Assembly: GCA_025666215.1 (NCBI GenBank)
Contig: CP102593.1
Coordinates: forward strand, 558,001 to 622,000
Source: Xanthomonas campestris pv. phormiicola
GTDB lineage: Bacteria; Pseudomonadota; Gammaproteobacteria; Xanthomonadales; Xanthomonadaceae
Direction of reading: 5' to 3'
Length of the DNA stretch: 64,000 nt
Shown: positions 1 through 8,785 of the stretch, one piece after another
How the letters are laid out: the number at the start of each line of letters is the position of its first letter
How positions within the stretch are numbered: position 1 is the first letter of the stretch
The notes under the pieces: generated by a model
The model's input: only the letters and a program-made list of their open reading frames with translations
Told to the model about the DNA's origin: nothing
Database searches by the model: none
Translations under genes and position numbers: made by a program

Positions 1-118
1 CGCCGATCGCCGCGCCCAGCGCCTGCCACGGCCACAGCGGCAGCACCTCCAGCGCCGAGGCCAGGCCGCACAGCGCCCATAGGCCGAGCAGGGCGAGCAG
101 TGGCGGGGCGGGTCTCAT
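1..118 (-). CDS. DUF58-like protein, N-terminal fragment (runs off the window)
   Basis: The first 39 residues of a minus-strand protein that continues beyond the window edge. The start ATG lies at 116-118. The visible part begins MRPAPPLLALLGLWALCGL and is a hydrophobic segment rich in Leu, Ala and Trp, consistent with the N-terminal membrane hairpin of DUF58 proteins. The assignment rests mainly on context: DUF58 proteins are usually encoded just after a MoxR ATPase, and here the moxR stop lies 163 bases upstream. The gap holds short GGGACT-type repeats. Too little sequence is visible for a firm family call. Confidence 0.5.
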   Translation of the reverse strand, partial: MRPAPPLLALLGLWALCGLASALEVLPLWPWQALGAAIG

Positions 119-281
119 CGGGGGCTCGCCGGGACTGGGGACTCGGGACTGGGGACCCGGAACAGCACGGCGCTGTGCGGAACGTAAGTGAAGCACCTGC
201 CGCATGTCGCGTGCCATGCCTGCATACGATCAGCCGCGACCCAGCACCGAGTCCCGAGTCCCCAGTCCCCAGTCCCGAGCT
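119..281. repeat. Intergenic GGGACTCGGGACT / AGTCCCGAGTCCC repeats
   Basis: The gap between moxR and the DUF58-like gene carries runs of the 7-bp word GGGACTS in one orientation (about 130-163) and its complement AGTCCCG/AGTCCCC (about 248-279). The two arms could pair as a long hairpin. Similar words recur at 8899-8932 and, as ATCCCGA/ATCCCCA, at 56409-56640. They look like short intergenic repeats with no coding content. Confidence 0.6.
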
Positions 282-1274
282 TCATTTCCGCGGCGCCTCC
301 ACCTTGGCCAGCAGCGCGCCCAGCGCGTCGTCGGCGCTCTGGCCTTCGATCTGCAGTTCCGGGGCCAGCGCGATGCGGTGGCGCAGCGCCGGCTTGGCGA
401 TGTCGCGGATGTCGTCGGGGGTGACGAAGTCGCGGCCGGACAGCACCGCCTGCGCGCGCGCGGCGCGGATCAGCGCGATGCTGCCGCGCGGGCCGGCGCC
501 GAGCGCGATGCCCGGCCAGCTGCGGGTGGCGGCGACGATGCGCACCGCGTAGTCGATCACCTGCGGGTCCACCGCGATCGCCGCGGTGCCCAGCTGCATC
601 GCCACCACGTCGGCGGCGCTGAGCACGCGCGGCACCTGCGACAGGTCGAAGTCGCCGGCGCTGCGCCCGGTGGTGACCGCTTCCACCATGCGCTTTTCGT
701 CTTCGAGCTGCGGATAGTCGATCAGGATCTTCAGCAGGAAGCGGTCCAGCTGCGCTTCCGGCAGCGGATAGGTGCCTTCCTGTTCGACCGGGTTCTGCGT
801 GGCCAGGGCCAGGAACGGCGGCGCCAGCGGAAACGATTTTCCTTCGATGGTGACCTGGCCTTCCTGCATCACTTCCAGCAGCGCCGACTGGGTCTTGGCC
901 GGGGCGCGGTTGATCTCGTCGGCCAGCAGCAGGTGGGTGAACACCGGGCCGCGGCGGATCTTGAAGCTCTCGGTCTTGGGGTCGTACACGGCATGGCCGC
1001 TGACGTCGCTGGGCATCAGGTCGGGGGTGAACTGCACGCGCGCATAGTTCAGTTCCAGCGCCTGCGCCAGCGCGCGCACCAGCAGGGTCTTGCCCAGCCC
1101 GGGCACGCCTTCGATCAGCACGTGGCCGCCGGCCAGCAGCGCGATCAGGATCTGATCGAGCACCTCCGGCTGGCCGATGAAGGCCTGGCCGACCGCGTCG
1201 CGGATCGCCTCGACGCGTTCGATCAGGGCGGGGCCGGTGAGGGGGGCGACGGAGTCGGCGGGGGCGGTGGTCAT
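282..1274 (-). CDS. MoxR-family AAA+ ATPase
   Basis: A 330-residue AAA+ ATPase of the MoxR family, thought to act as a chaperone that inserts cofactors into, or activates, partner complexes containing vWA or DUF58 proteins. The Walker A motif GVPGLGKT is near residue 50 and Walker B LLLADEINRAP near residue 115. They are followed by the sensor region ATQNPVEQEGTYPLPEAQLD typical of MoxR. The length fits the family. The start at 1274 follows from a 4-bp overlap with the DUF4350 gene, and a longer open frame upstream is only the shadow of that gene. It is the fifth gene of a co-directional operon. Confidence 0.93.
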   Translation of the reverse strand: MTTAPADSVAPLTGPALIERVEAIRDAVGQAFIGQPEVLDQILIALLAGGHVLIEGVPGLGKTLLVRALAQALELNYARVQFTPDLMPSDVSGHAVYDPKTESFKIRRGPVFTHLLLADEINRAPAKTQSALLEVMQEGQVTIEGKSFPLAPPFLALATQNPVEQEGTYPLPEAQLDRFLLKILIDYPQLEDEKRMVEAVTTGRSAGDFDLSQVPRVLSAADVVAMQLGTAAIAVDPQVIDYAVRIVAATRSWPGIALGAGPRGSIALIRAARAQAVLSGRDFVTPDDIRDIAKPALRHRIALAPELQIEGQSADDALGALLAKVEAPRK

Positions 1275-2458
1275 AACTGGTTTCTCATCTGGACGAGGAG
1301 GCGAATGCGATCGCGGAAGGCGGCGTGTTGCTTGGGCGCTGGCGCCTGCAGCGCCTGTTCGACCTGCGCCGGCGGCAGGTTCAGGCGTTCGGCGATGGCC
1401 GCGGCCTGCGCAGGGCCGTGCAGCGCCGCGGCGAGCGGCGCGCGGCGCCGCAGCCGGGTCAGGAACGCCTGGCGCATCGCCGTGTACAGCAGCGCGGCCT
1501 TGCCGTAACGGAACAGGTGCTCGCCGCTGGCGCGCACGTGTTCCAGCAGCGAGCGGCGGTCGCCGGCCGGCGCGGCCAGCAGCGGGCCGAAGCGTTGCGT
1601 GCGCGACCACAACCAGGCCAGCAGCATCAGCAGCGCCGGCAACCAGGCCGGCCAGCCGCGGGTGAACAGGGTGCGCCACAGCGACGGCAGTTCGGCGGAG
1701 TAGATCAGGTAGACGGTGCCGTGGCCGTAGTTGGGCGCCAGGATCTGCCGCGCCAGCAGGCGATGCGGTACATCGCGCAGGCCGCCGCTCGGCGGGGCGG
1801 GCGGCGCGTCCAGCGCGTCGTCGCGCAAGCGGTTGCCGCCGTTGCTGCCGTTCTCAAGGAAATCCATTTCCGCCAGCAGGTCCACGTTGCCGTCGCCGTA
1901 CGGCAGGCGCGCGTAGGCGTAGTCCTCGCTGCTGCCCCACAGGTTGCTCGCCGCGTCCTCGTCGATCTGGAAACGCCGGCCGTTGCAGAACTCGCTGTGC
2001 TCGGGCTGTCCGGGAATGGCCAGCTTCAGGCAGTGGTCCGGCTTGCCTTTTTCCAGGTCGACATCGAGCGCAGCGAAGATCGGCAGCCTGGTCTTGTCGT
2101 CGTCGTTGTCGGTCGCCGGCGTGCGCAGGATCAGGTGGCCGCCGCGCTCGACCCAGGCCAGCAGCGCCTCGCTGTCGGGCTTGCTCAGCGCGCGCGGGTC
2201 GCCGAACAGCAGCACGCTGTCGTGCGGCTGCAGGCGCATCGCCGCCAGGTCCAGGCGCTGCCGCGATTCGGCGCGCACGCCGTCGGCGCGCAGGGTCTGG
2301 CGCAAGGCGTACAGCGGGTTGTACGCGGCCTCGCCGCGCGGCGGCAGCGCCAGCTCGCGCTCGGCGCGTTCGTAGCGGCCCAGGAACCAGGCCGCCAGTA
2401 CGCTGGTCACCAGCAGCCCGAGCAGGAAGATCAGCGCATTGCGCGTGCCGCTGTTCAT
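1271..2458 (-). CDS. DUF4350 domain membrane protein
   Basis: A 395-residue protein. Residues 7-27 form a transmembrane helix (IFLLGLLVTSVLAAWFLG). A DUF4350-type extracytoplasmic domain follows, containing LLFGDPRALSK and AWVERGGHLILRTP as in GATase-like folds. A second membrane helix rich in Trp and Leu lies near residue 270 (LPALLMLLAWLWS), and the tail is cytoplasmic. DUF4350 proteins are found with MoxR and DUF58 genes. The exact function is unknown. It overlaps the neighbouring genes by 4 bp on each side (ATGA), which indicates translational coupling. Confidence 0.85.
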   Translation of the reverse strand: MNSGTRNALIFLLGLLVTSVLAAWFLGRYERAERELALPPRGEAAYNPLYALRQTLRADGVRAESRQRLDLAAMRLQPHDSVLLFGDPRALSKPDSEALLAWVERGGHLILRTPATDNDDDKTRLPIFAALDVDLEKGKPDHCLKLAIPGQPEHSEFCNGRRFQIDEDAASNLWGSSEDYAYARLPYGDGNVDLLAEMDFLENGSNGGNRLRDDALDAPPAPPSGGLRDVPHRLLARQILAPNYGHGTVYLIYSAELPSLWRTLFTRGWPAWLPALLMLLAWLWSRTQRFGPLLAAPAGDRRSLLEHVRASGEHLFRYGKAALLYTAMRQAFLTRLRRRAPLAAALHGPAQAAAIAERLNLPPAQVEQALQAPAPKQHAAFRDRIRLLVQMRNQL

Positions 2459-4134
2459 GCGCGCCACCGGTACTGCTGCTGCAGCTCGTCGAGCAAGCCG
2501 GCGAAGGCGTCGTCGTCGGGCAGGCGCCCGGCGTAGGCGGCGTATTGCCAGGTGCGCACCATGCGCGCGAACAGGCTGCGGTCGGCGTCGTCCTGCAGGC
2601 GCCTGGAGGCGCGTAGGCATTGCGCTTCGGTGGCGCCGGGCGGCAGTACCAGGTTGGCGCGTTCGCACACGGTCGCCACGCTGGCGCGATACAGCAACGC
2701 CAGCGCGTCGCGCTGCCTGCCCTCGCGCCACAGCCGATGCGCGAGGGTGGCGACGTCGTCTGGCAGCGGCTCGGCGCTCACCACCGGTGCATGCGCCACC
2801 GGCGTCTCGACCGCGGCACGTTTGCGCACGCTGCCGCGCATCCACGGCAGCCAGTGCTTGGCGGTCAGCAGCAGGACCAGCACCAGCATGCCGGCCAGCA
2901 ACCACATGCCCCATTCGCCGACGAACGCGAACACGGCCGCCAGGCTCGCCAGCACGCCCTTGCCGAAGCGCGGATCGAGCTTGTCCGGATCGGGTTTCTT
3001 CTCCTCGTCCTCGTTGCGGTCGCGCTTCTTCCAGTAGCCGATGCTGCGCTTGCCCGACAACAGCGGATCTTCGTAGGCGCGGTCGGCGGCGCGGTCGAAG
3101 CGCGCGTCGGCGGCAGGGACGGTGTTGAAGATGTCGTCGAGCGCGGCCGGCTCGGCGGCGTCCTCGTCGTCGGCGGCGGCGTCTTTCTCCGGATCCTTGG
3201 GGGCGTATGTGTCGCTGGCGTCGGCGCCGGTTTGCGACGCTGCGGTCGCCGGAGCGGGCGGCGGCGCGAGCGGGGCCGCCGCGACCGGGCCGTCGCTGCC
3301 CGGCGCGGCGCTTTGCGCGCGCAGCGCGGCGCCGGGCGCACCCAGCAGGACCAGCGCCAGCAGCAGCGGTGCGGCGCCGCCGAGCCGATCGCGCAGCCGG
3401 CGCAACGCCATTTCCACGTCCCAGGCTTCGATCTCGGTGCGGCGGTTGAGGTACAGGCCGAAGCCGGCGCCGACGAAGAACGGTTCGATCAGGGTCATCG
3501 CCAGCCAGCCGAAGGCGTTCAGGCCGATGTCGGCCCACAGCGGGTTCTCCTCGCCGATCAGCGCCCACGCCGCGCGCACCGTTTCCGGCAGCAGGTCCAC
3601 CGGCACGAACATCGCGATCGCGGCGATGCAGGCCAGCAGCAGCATCGCCTCGAAGTGCCAGCACACGCTGGCCAGCAGCAGCGCGTGCCCGTACACCGCC
3701 CCGCCCAGGCTGCGGCGGCGTTGCCGCTGCTGCTCGGCGCTGGCGCCTTCCAGCACCTCCAGCGGCATGAACACGCTGCGCGCCGGGCTCAGCCGGCGCC
3801 AGGTCAGGTAGCCGAACATCGGGCCCCAGCCCCAACGCCATTGCGCGCGCAGCGTGTCGCGCACGCGCGGCACGTCGCCGAACACGCCGCGCGAGATCAC
3901 GAACAGCGGGATCCGGTCCAGCACCGGCTTCAGCCACCACAGCGCCAGGCTGGCCAGCCACAGTTGGTCGATCGCCCAGGCGCCGAGATTGAGCAGCGCG
4001 AACAGCGGCAGGGTGAACAGCAGCCACGGTTTCCAGATCGCGCCGGCATGGCGGCGCACCAGCGCGCTGCCCAGCTCCATCGCCTCCCAGGCCGAGCGCG
4101 CGCGCAGCACCACGTCCAGGCGTTCAATCCGCAT
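2455..4134 (-). CDS. DUF4129 domain multi-pass membrane protein
   Basis: A 559-residue protein. The first half has several hydrophobic segments (about residues 35-80, 150-180 and 205-230). An Ala/Pro/Asp-rich low-complexity stretch follows (about 270-350), then one more membrane helix (about 395-420, WGMWLLAGMLVLVLLLTAKHW). The C-terminal DUF4129 domain, with RLWREGRQRDALALLYRASV near residue 470, resembles a small helical module. No enzymatic motif is visible. It starts 11 bp inside the end of the SpoIIM-like gene and ends overlapping the DUF4350 gene. It probably belongs to the MoxR-linked envelope complex. Confidence 0.82.
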   Translation of the reverse strand: MRIERLDVVLRARSAWEAMELGSALVRRHAGAIWKPWLLFTLPLFALLNLGAWAIDQLWLASLALWWLKPVLDRIPLFVISRGVFGDVPRVRDTLRAQWRWGWGPMFGYLTWRRLSPARSVFMPLEVLEGASAEQQRQRRRSLGGAVYGHALLLASVCWHFEAMLLLACIAAIAMFVPVDLLPETVRAAWALIGEENPLWADIGLNAFGWLAMTLIEPFFVGAGFGLYLNRRTEIEAWDVEMALRRLRDRLGGAAPLLLALVLLGAPGAALRAQSAAPGSDGPVAAAPLAPPPAPATAASQTGADASDTYAPKDPEKDAAADDEDAAEPAALDDIFNTVPAADARFDRAADRAYEDPLLSGKRSIGYWKKRDRNEDEEKKPDPDKLDPRFGKGVLASLAAVFAFVGEWGMWLLAGMLVLVLLLTAKHWLPWMRGSVRKRAAVETPVAHAPVVSAEPLPDDVATLAHRLWREGRQRDALALLYRASVATVCERANLVLPPGATEAQCLRASRRLQDDADRSLFARMVRTWQYAAYAGRLPDDDAFAGLLDELQQQYRWRA

Positions 4135-5137
4135 CGCCGGCCTCCGCCGTGCCGCGTCCGCCGCGCCACAGCCAGACCAGCACCAGCGTCCACAGCAGGC
4201 CGGACACGCCGTACTTCACCGCCGCCGGCAGCGAGCCGATCGAGGACCAGAACGCCTCGATGAAGGCGGCGACCAGCAGCATGAAGGCCACGCCCAGGCA
4301 CAGCTTGGCGCCGATCGTGCCGCCTTCGACCAGCGCGTCGATGCGCCGGCGCCGGCCCGGCGCCAGCAGCTTCAGGCCCAGTTGCAGGCCCGCGCCGCCG
4401 GCGATCACGATCGCGGTCAGCTCGAACGGCGCATGCCCGGCGACGAAGCGCCAGAACGTCACGCCGTACCCGATCTGGTGCAGATGCCCGGCCACCGCGC
4501 CGATGGTGACGCCGTTGAACAGCAGCACCAGCACCGTGCCGAGCCCGGCCAGCAGGCCGCTGGCGAAGGTGCGCAGGCCGATGCTGATGTTGTTCATGAT
4601 GTAGGTGCCGAACATCTGCCAGTCGTCGCCGCTGTCGCGGCCGAGCTTGTGCACGGCGGTGGCCGGGTCGTACATCCGTTCCATCTGCGCGACCTGCAGC
4701 GGATCCATCAAGCCGTGGATCAGTTCCGGCCGGTACTGCAGCAGCACGAAGATGGTGACCAGCGGCACCACGAACAGCGCGGTGGCCGCGGCCATGCAGC
4801 CGGCCTGGCTGCGCACCAGCTGCGGGAACTCGGCGAACAGGAACTCGGCCGCACGCCGCCAGCGCGGCCGCGGCGGCCGGTACAGTTCGGTGTGGCCCTG
4901 CTGCATCAGCTGCTGCAGGCGCGCGGTGACCAGCGGGCTGTAGCCGCGCTTGCGGGCAAGCGCCAGCTGCTGGCAGAGCCGCCGGTAACGCGCCGGCACG
5001 TCCTCGTCGGCCAGGCGCCATGCGTCCGCGGCGCTGTCGGCTGCGCTCGCGGGACGCTTGCGTCCGCGCGTCTGCAGCCAGCTCTCGAACGCATGCCACT
5101 CGTGCTGGTGGCGGGCGATGAACTGCTCCTGCCTCAT
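4124..5137 (-). CDS. Stage II sporulation protein M-like integral membrane protein
   Basis: A 337-residue SpoIIM/DUF95-type membrane protein. The N-terminal 90 residues are charged and cytoplasmic and start MRQEQFIARHQHEW. At least five membrane segments follow, including the conserved NNISIGLRTFASGLLAGLGT and GHAPFELTAIVIAGGAGLQLG stretches that mark the family. In non-sporulating bacteria these proteins occur next to RDD, DUF4129 and MoxR genes, and their role is undefined. The start at 5137 overlaps the RDD stop by 4 bp. The family match is strong and the function is not known. Confidence 0.88.
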   Translation of the reverse strand: MRQEQFIARHQHEWHAFESWLQTRGRKRPASAADSAADAWRLADEDVPARYRRLCQQLALARKRGYSPLVTARLQQLMQQGHTELYRPPRPRWRRAAEFLFAEFPQLVRSQAGCMAAATALFVVPLVTIFVLLQYRPELIHGLMDPLQVAQMERMYDPATAVHKLGRDSGDDWQMFGTYIMNNISIGLRTFASGLLAGLGTVLVLLFNGVTIGAVAGHLHQIGYGVTFWRFVAGHAPFELTAIVIAGGAGLQLGLKLLAPGRRRRIDALVEGGTIGAKLCLGVAFMLLVAAFIEAFWSSIGSLPAAVKYGVSGLLWTLVLVWLWRGGRGTAEAGDAD

Positions 5138-5811
5138 CGCCGCCCCAACAGCCAGTTGGCCATCGCATACAGCCGCAGCACGCCGGCCTGGCCGGGCGCT
5201 TCGGTCAACGGCAGCGCCAGCGCGGCCAGTTCCAGCTGCCGCGCCGGGGCCAGCCGCGGCGCGCGCTCGGCGAAGGCGATCAGCGCCGCCTGCTCGGCCG
5301 GCAGCAGCACCAGCGGCGGCGGCGCGGCGCTGGCGATCGGCGGCAGTCCGGTTTCGTGGCGCGGCGGTTGGTGGATCACCAGGGTGCCGGCGACCATGTC
5401 GCCCAGGCGCCGCGCATGCGCGTCGAACAGGCAGGCGACCAGGCCGATGGCGTAGCCGAACGGCAGCATGTCCACGGTGCGCAGCAGGTTGCGGGTGATC
5501 GCCGCCATCCATCCGGCCGGCGCGCCGTCGCGCGAGACCACGCGCAGGCCCAGCGCCTTCTTGCCCAGGGTCTGCCCGAACCAGCCTTCGAGCACGATCG
5601 GATAGGCCCAGAACACCAGGAACATCGCCACCAGGTACAGACCCTGGCCGAAGCCGCCGAGCGCACCGAGCAGCAGGCCCATCAGGGTCAGCACGCCGAA
5701 GCGCACCGCCAGGTCGATCAGCCAGGCCAGCGCGCGCGGCACCGCGCCGGCGGCCGGCAGATGCAACGGCACGCCTTCGGGCGTGATCACTTCACGGTAG
5801 GTATCGAGCAT
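5134..5811 (-). CDS. RDD family membrane protein
   Basis: A 225-residue RDD-family protein. The RDD signature lies near residue 21 (AWLIDLAVRFGVL, with the Arg/Asp pair), followed by two more membrane helices and the conserved WFGQTLGKKALGLRVV segment near residue 80. The hydrophilic C-terminal third has no recognised domain. The ATG at 5811 (MLDTYREV) is preferred. A GTG at 5820 is also possible, and neither has a strong ribosome binding site. It is the first gene of the operon running down to the DUF58-like gene, so its promoter should lie in 5822-6046. Confidence 0.88.
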   Translation of the reverse strand: MLDTYREVITPEGVPLHLPAAGAVPRALAWLIDLAVRFGVLTLMGLLLGALGGFGQGLYLVAMFLVFWAYPIVLEGWFGQTLGKKALGLRVVSRDGAPAGWMAAITRNLLRTVDMLPFGYAIGLVACLFDAHARRLGDMVAGTLVIHQPPRHETGLPPIASAAPPPLVLLPAEQAALIAFAERAPRLAPARQLELAALALPLTEAPGQAGVLRLYAMANWLLGRR

Positions 5812-6046
5812 GCCGCTCACCGCCGGAGTGCGGCGTGGCGCGCATGCGTGCCTGCGATGTAGGGAGGCCGTCCTTCCGTCCGGCCGGCTGCCTGTGGCGG
5901 CATGCGTGATCTCGACTGCGTCCTGCTCCGAACCGCGACTTTAGCGGGCGCGGCGCCAATTGCCCAGCCGCGCGCCGCGCTCGGCGCCGCAGAGGCTTCA
6001 GGCGATGACGATGACGACGGCGTGGCAAGCGCGCCGCGCGGGCCGC

Positions 6047-6970
6047 TCAACGCACGGTGCCGCCGTCGCGCTTGCGCCCGGAGAACAGCTTGCCGATCCC
6101 GCCGACCAGCGCCATCAGCCCCAGCGCCACCAGTTTCCAGGCCTTGGCCAGGAGCAGGCCGAGCTTGGCGAACAGGCCGGCCTTGGCCGCCAGGCCGCCG
6201 CCGATCAGCGTGGCCAGGCCGTAGCTGGCGATCTTGTCGGTGGACGGGTTGTGGTCGGCGTAGCGCGCGCCGCTGTCGAACTCGGCCATCGGCAGCAGTT
6301 GCTGCATGCCTGCACGGACCTGCGGCAGTTCGTCCATGCCGGCGATCGCGTTGAGGCTCAGGTAGCCGTGGCGGCCGAGCACGCGGATGTCGTAGTTGAG
6401 GGTGTGGCCTTCGTTGCCCTGGAACGCCAGTTCGCGCGCCCAGTACAGCTTCTTGGTCGCGGCGTCGTAGCGCGGCGGCACCGCCCAGCCCACCAGGTCC
6501 ACGCTCTCGTAGCCGGCTTCCTTGCGCTGCGTGTTCTCCTCGCGGGTTTCCTTCTGCATGTCCGCGAGCATGTCCTGGTAGTCGATCTTGCTGGCGTCCT
6601 CGTCGGACACGTAGCCGTCGTCGGCATAGGTGACCACCACCGCCCAGCTGCCCTTCTGGTCGAGCGCGGGTTCGCGCGGCACGATCAGGCCCAGCACGGT
6701 GTCGTCGGGCGGGTTGCCCCAGTACGCCTCCAGCACCTGCCGTGCATCGTCCTTGCCGAGATAGCGGAAATCGTGGTTCAGATCGAAATGCACCTTGGCC
6801 TGCGGCACCTCGATGTGCCCATCCTGGAAGTGCAGCGAGGCGACGAACTGCTCGGCGGTCATGCCGTCCTTGCCGTGCTCTTCTTCTTCGGCCATGGCTG
6901 GCCCGGCACCGGCGCCCAGCGCAAGCAGGAAAGCGGCCAGCAGGCCGCGCAGCGGAAGTGTCTTGGTCAT
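6047..6970 (-). CDS. DUF2167 family membrane-anchored protein with signal peptide
   Basis: A 307-residue protein. It begins with a classic signal peptide (MTKTLPLRGLLAAFLLALG...AMA, cleavage near residue 27). A DUF2167 domain follows, with conserved stretches WAVVVTYADDGYV and VDLVGWAVPPRYD. The C-terminal membrane segments are near residues 255-300, with a basic tail (GRKRDGGTVR). DUF2167 proteins are uncharacterised envelope proteins. The gene is monocistronic in appearance: 225 bp separate its stop from the RDD operon start, and its upstream neighbour ends 83 bp away on the same strand. Confidence 0.85.
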   Translation of the reverse strand: MTKTLPLRGLLAAFLLALGAGAGPAMAEEEEHGKDGMTAEQFVASLHFQDGHIEVPQAKVHFDLNHDFRYLGKDDARQVLEAYWGNPPDDTVLGLIVPREPALDQKGSWAVVVTYADDGYVSDEDASKIDYQDMLADMQKETREENTQRKEAGYESVDLVGWAVPPRYDAATKKLYWARELAFQGNEGHTLNYDIRVLGRHGYLSLNAIAGMDELPQVRAGMQQLLPMAEFDSGARYADHNPSTDKIASYGLATLIGGGLAAKAGLFAKLGLLLAKAWKLVALGLMALVGGIGKLFSGRKRDGGTVR

Positions 6971-7053
6971 CGCGAATCCATTCGGTGGCGTCCCCACGCC
7001 AGAGGCGCGCAGTGTCGCGCAAAGCGCCACGCCGCGCCAGTCGTCCGCGCCGA

Positions 7054-7614
7054 TCAGGCGCGCGCGGCGGGCGCGTGGCCGATGCCGGCGTCGAAGGCGG
7101 CCAGCAGTTGCGCGCCCGCTGGCCACTCGCCCAGGCCGCTGGCCGCATTGAGATGGCCCAGGCCGTCGAGTTCGACCAGCCCGCTGCCCCACTCGCGTGC
7201 GCAGCGGCGGCTGTACGCCGGTGTCGCATACGGATCGTCGCTGCTGGCCACGATCAGGCTGGGGAAGGGCAGCGGCGCCGTCGGCACCGGGACGAAGCTG
7301 GCGGCCTGCGCATGCGGAAACGCCGCGCTGTCCGGATCGGGGACCGCGACCAGCAAGGCGCCGCGCGGCAACCGTTGCGCGCGCGCCGCCCAGTGCGCGA
7401 CCAGCAGGCAGCCCAGGCTGTGCGCGACCAGCAGCGGCGGCGTGGCGCAGTCCTGCACGCAACGGTCGAGCGCGTGCAGCCAGTCGTGCAGCTGCGGTTG
7501 CGCGAATGAACCGGGCTGCAGCCGCCGCATGTGCGCGTTGCGCCGTTGCCAATGCGTTTGCCAGTGCCCCGGCCCCGAGTCGCCGATGCCCGGCACGATC
7601 ACCACCGCTTGCAT
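7054..7614 (-). CDS. RBBP9/YdeN-type alpha/beta hydrolase
   Basis: A 186-residue single-domain serine hydrolase of the RBBP9/YdeN family. The N-terminus MQAVVIVPGIGDSGPGHWQ carries the family GxxxSxxxHW signature. The nucleophile Ser lies in LLVAHSLGC, the acid in SSDDPYA and the His in LGHLNAASG, all in the expected order. The length is typical. Substrates are unknown, and family members are weak esterases. It is cytoplasmic, with no signal peptide. It is transcribed away from the Lrp-type regulator gene, whose start is 125 bp upstream. Confidence 0.9.
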   Translation of the reverse strand: MQAVVIVPGIGDSGPGHWQTHWQRRNAHMRRLQPGSFAQPQLHDWLHALDRCVQDCATPPLLVAHSLGCLLVAHWAARAQRLPRGALLVAVPDPDSAAFPHAQAASFVPVPTAPLPFPSLIVASSDDPYATPAYSRRCAREWGSGLVELDGLGHLNAASGLGEWPAGAQLLAAFDAGIGHAPAARA

Positions 7615-7739
7615 GCGCTACGCTCCGTTCGAGAGAGCGGCCAGTGTCGCGATGCGTGCGTCGCCGCGCCATGGCGATTCATCGCCGTACGCGGCGTTTT
7701 GCCGATGAATCCAAGGTGCACGAAGAGAGGACGAGCGGC

Positions 7740-8213
7740 GTGGCAGCGAAACCCTGGCAGGGCGATGCCCTGGATCACGCGATTCTGGAGGCCTTGCAGT
7801 GCGACGGGCGCATCGCGTTGGCGGAACTGGGCCGGCGCATCGGCCTGTCGCAGCCGGCGATGTCCGAGCGCGTGCGCCGGCTCGAGGAGCAGGGCGTGAT
7901 CACCGGTTACGCGGCCCGGGTCGATCCGCGGGTGGTGGGTCTGGCGACCGCGGCCATCGTCCGCCTGCGCACCACGCATGCGCAGATCGGCGCATGCCTG
8001 GAACAGTTCGCGCAGATGCCGCAGGTGCTGGAAGTGCATCGGGTCACCGGCGAGGACTGCTTCGTGCTGCGGGTGCTGGTGCCCGCGCCGGCGCAGCTGG
8101 AGCCGATCATCGATGCGTTGGCGCGGTTCGGTGCGGTGACCACCAGCGTGGTGTTGCGCAGCGAGGCGCCGCGCCCGATCGGCCGCGCCTTGCTGGCGTT
8201 GGCGGCAGAGTAG
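7740..8213 (+). CDS. Lrp/AsnC family transcriptional regulator
   Basis: A 157-residue regulator. The N-terminal winged helix has ILEALQCDGRIALAELGRRI followed by the recognition helix in LSQPAMSERVRRLE. The C-terminal ligand-binding RAM domain includes VLEVHRVTGEDCFVLRVLV. The start is taken as GTG 7740 because an AGAGAGGA ribosome binding site lies 8 bases upstream. A longer in-frame extension has no such site. It is divergent from the RBBP9-like gene and convergent with the carbonic anhydrase-like gene, so the target is unclear. Lrp proteins often control amino acid metabolism or adjacent genes. Confidence 0.92.
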   Translation: MAAKPWQGDALDHAILEALQCDGRIALAELGRRIGLSQPAMSERVRRLEEQGVITGYAARVDPRVVGLATAAIVRLRTTHAQIGACLEQFAQMPQVLEVHRVTGEDCFVLRVLVPAPAQLEPIIDALARFGAVTTSVVLRSEAPRPIGRALLALAAE

Positions 8214-8233
8214 CTACGGCGCCACGTCTGCGC

Positions 8234-8785
8234 TTACTGCGGCGCCTGTGCGACCGCGTCCAGGTAACGGTCTTTCAGGCGCACGTAGTGCTGCGCGGAG
8301 TAGTGCAGGCTCTCGACCTGCTTGTCGCTGAGCGTGCGCGCCAGCCGCGCCGGATTGCCCAGCCACAGTTCGCGCTCGCCGACCGTCTTGCCCGGTCCGA
8401 CCACCGCGCCGGCGCCGACGAAGCCGTATCGCTTCACCGTGGCGCCGTCGAGGATGCACGCGCCCATGCCGATCAGGCACAGGTCCTCGATGGTGCAGGC
8501 GTGGATGATGCAGCCGTGGCCCACGGTCACGTCGGCGCCGATCAGGGTCGGATAGCCGGCGGTGTTGAACGGGCTGTGGTGGCTGACGTGGATGATGCTG
8601 CCGTCCTGGATGTTGCTGCGCGCGCCGATGCGCACGTGGTTGACGTCGCCGCGGATCACCGTGCCCGGCCACACCGACACGTCCTCGTCCAGCACTACGT
8701 CGCCGATGACGGTGCAGGCCGGGTCCACGTAGACGCGTGCGCCGAGCTGCGGCGTCTTGTCCAGGAACGGGCGGATCGGGTTCAC
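8234..8785 (-). CDS. Gamma carbonic anhydrase family protein (YrdA/PaaY-like)
   Basis: A 183-residue left-handed beta-helix protein of hexapeptide repeats (for example VIGDVVLDEDVSVWPGTVIR). Candidate metal ligands are the His residues in IIHVSHHS and VGHGCIIHAC. These proteins form trimers and are related to gamma carbonic anhydrases, but many YrdA/PaaY members show little hydration activity. The GTG start at 8785 follows a GGAGA site 5 bases upstream. It is convergent with the Lrp-type gene, with only a 20-bp gap. Its upstream region faces the quiC promoter. Confidence 0.9.
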   Translation of the reverse strand: MNPIRPFLDKTPQLGARVYVDPACTVIGDVVLDEDVSVWPGTVIRGDVNHVRIGARSNIQDGSIIHVSHHSPFNTAGYPTLIGADVTVGHGCIIHACTIEDLCLIGMGACILDGATVKRYGFVGAGAVVGPGKTVGERELWLGNPARLARTLSDKQVESLHYSAQHYVRLKDRYLDAVAQAPQ

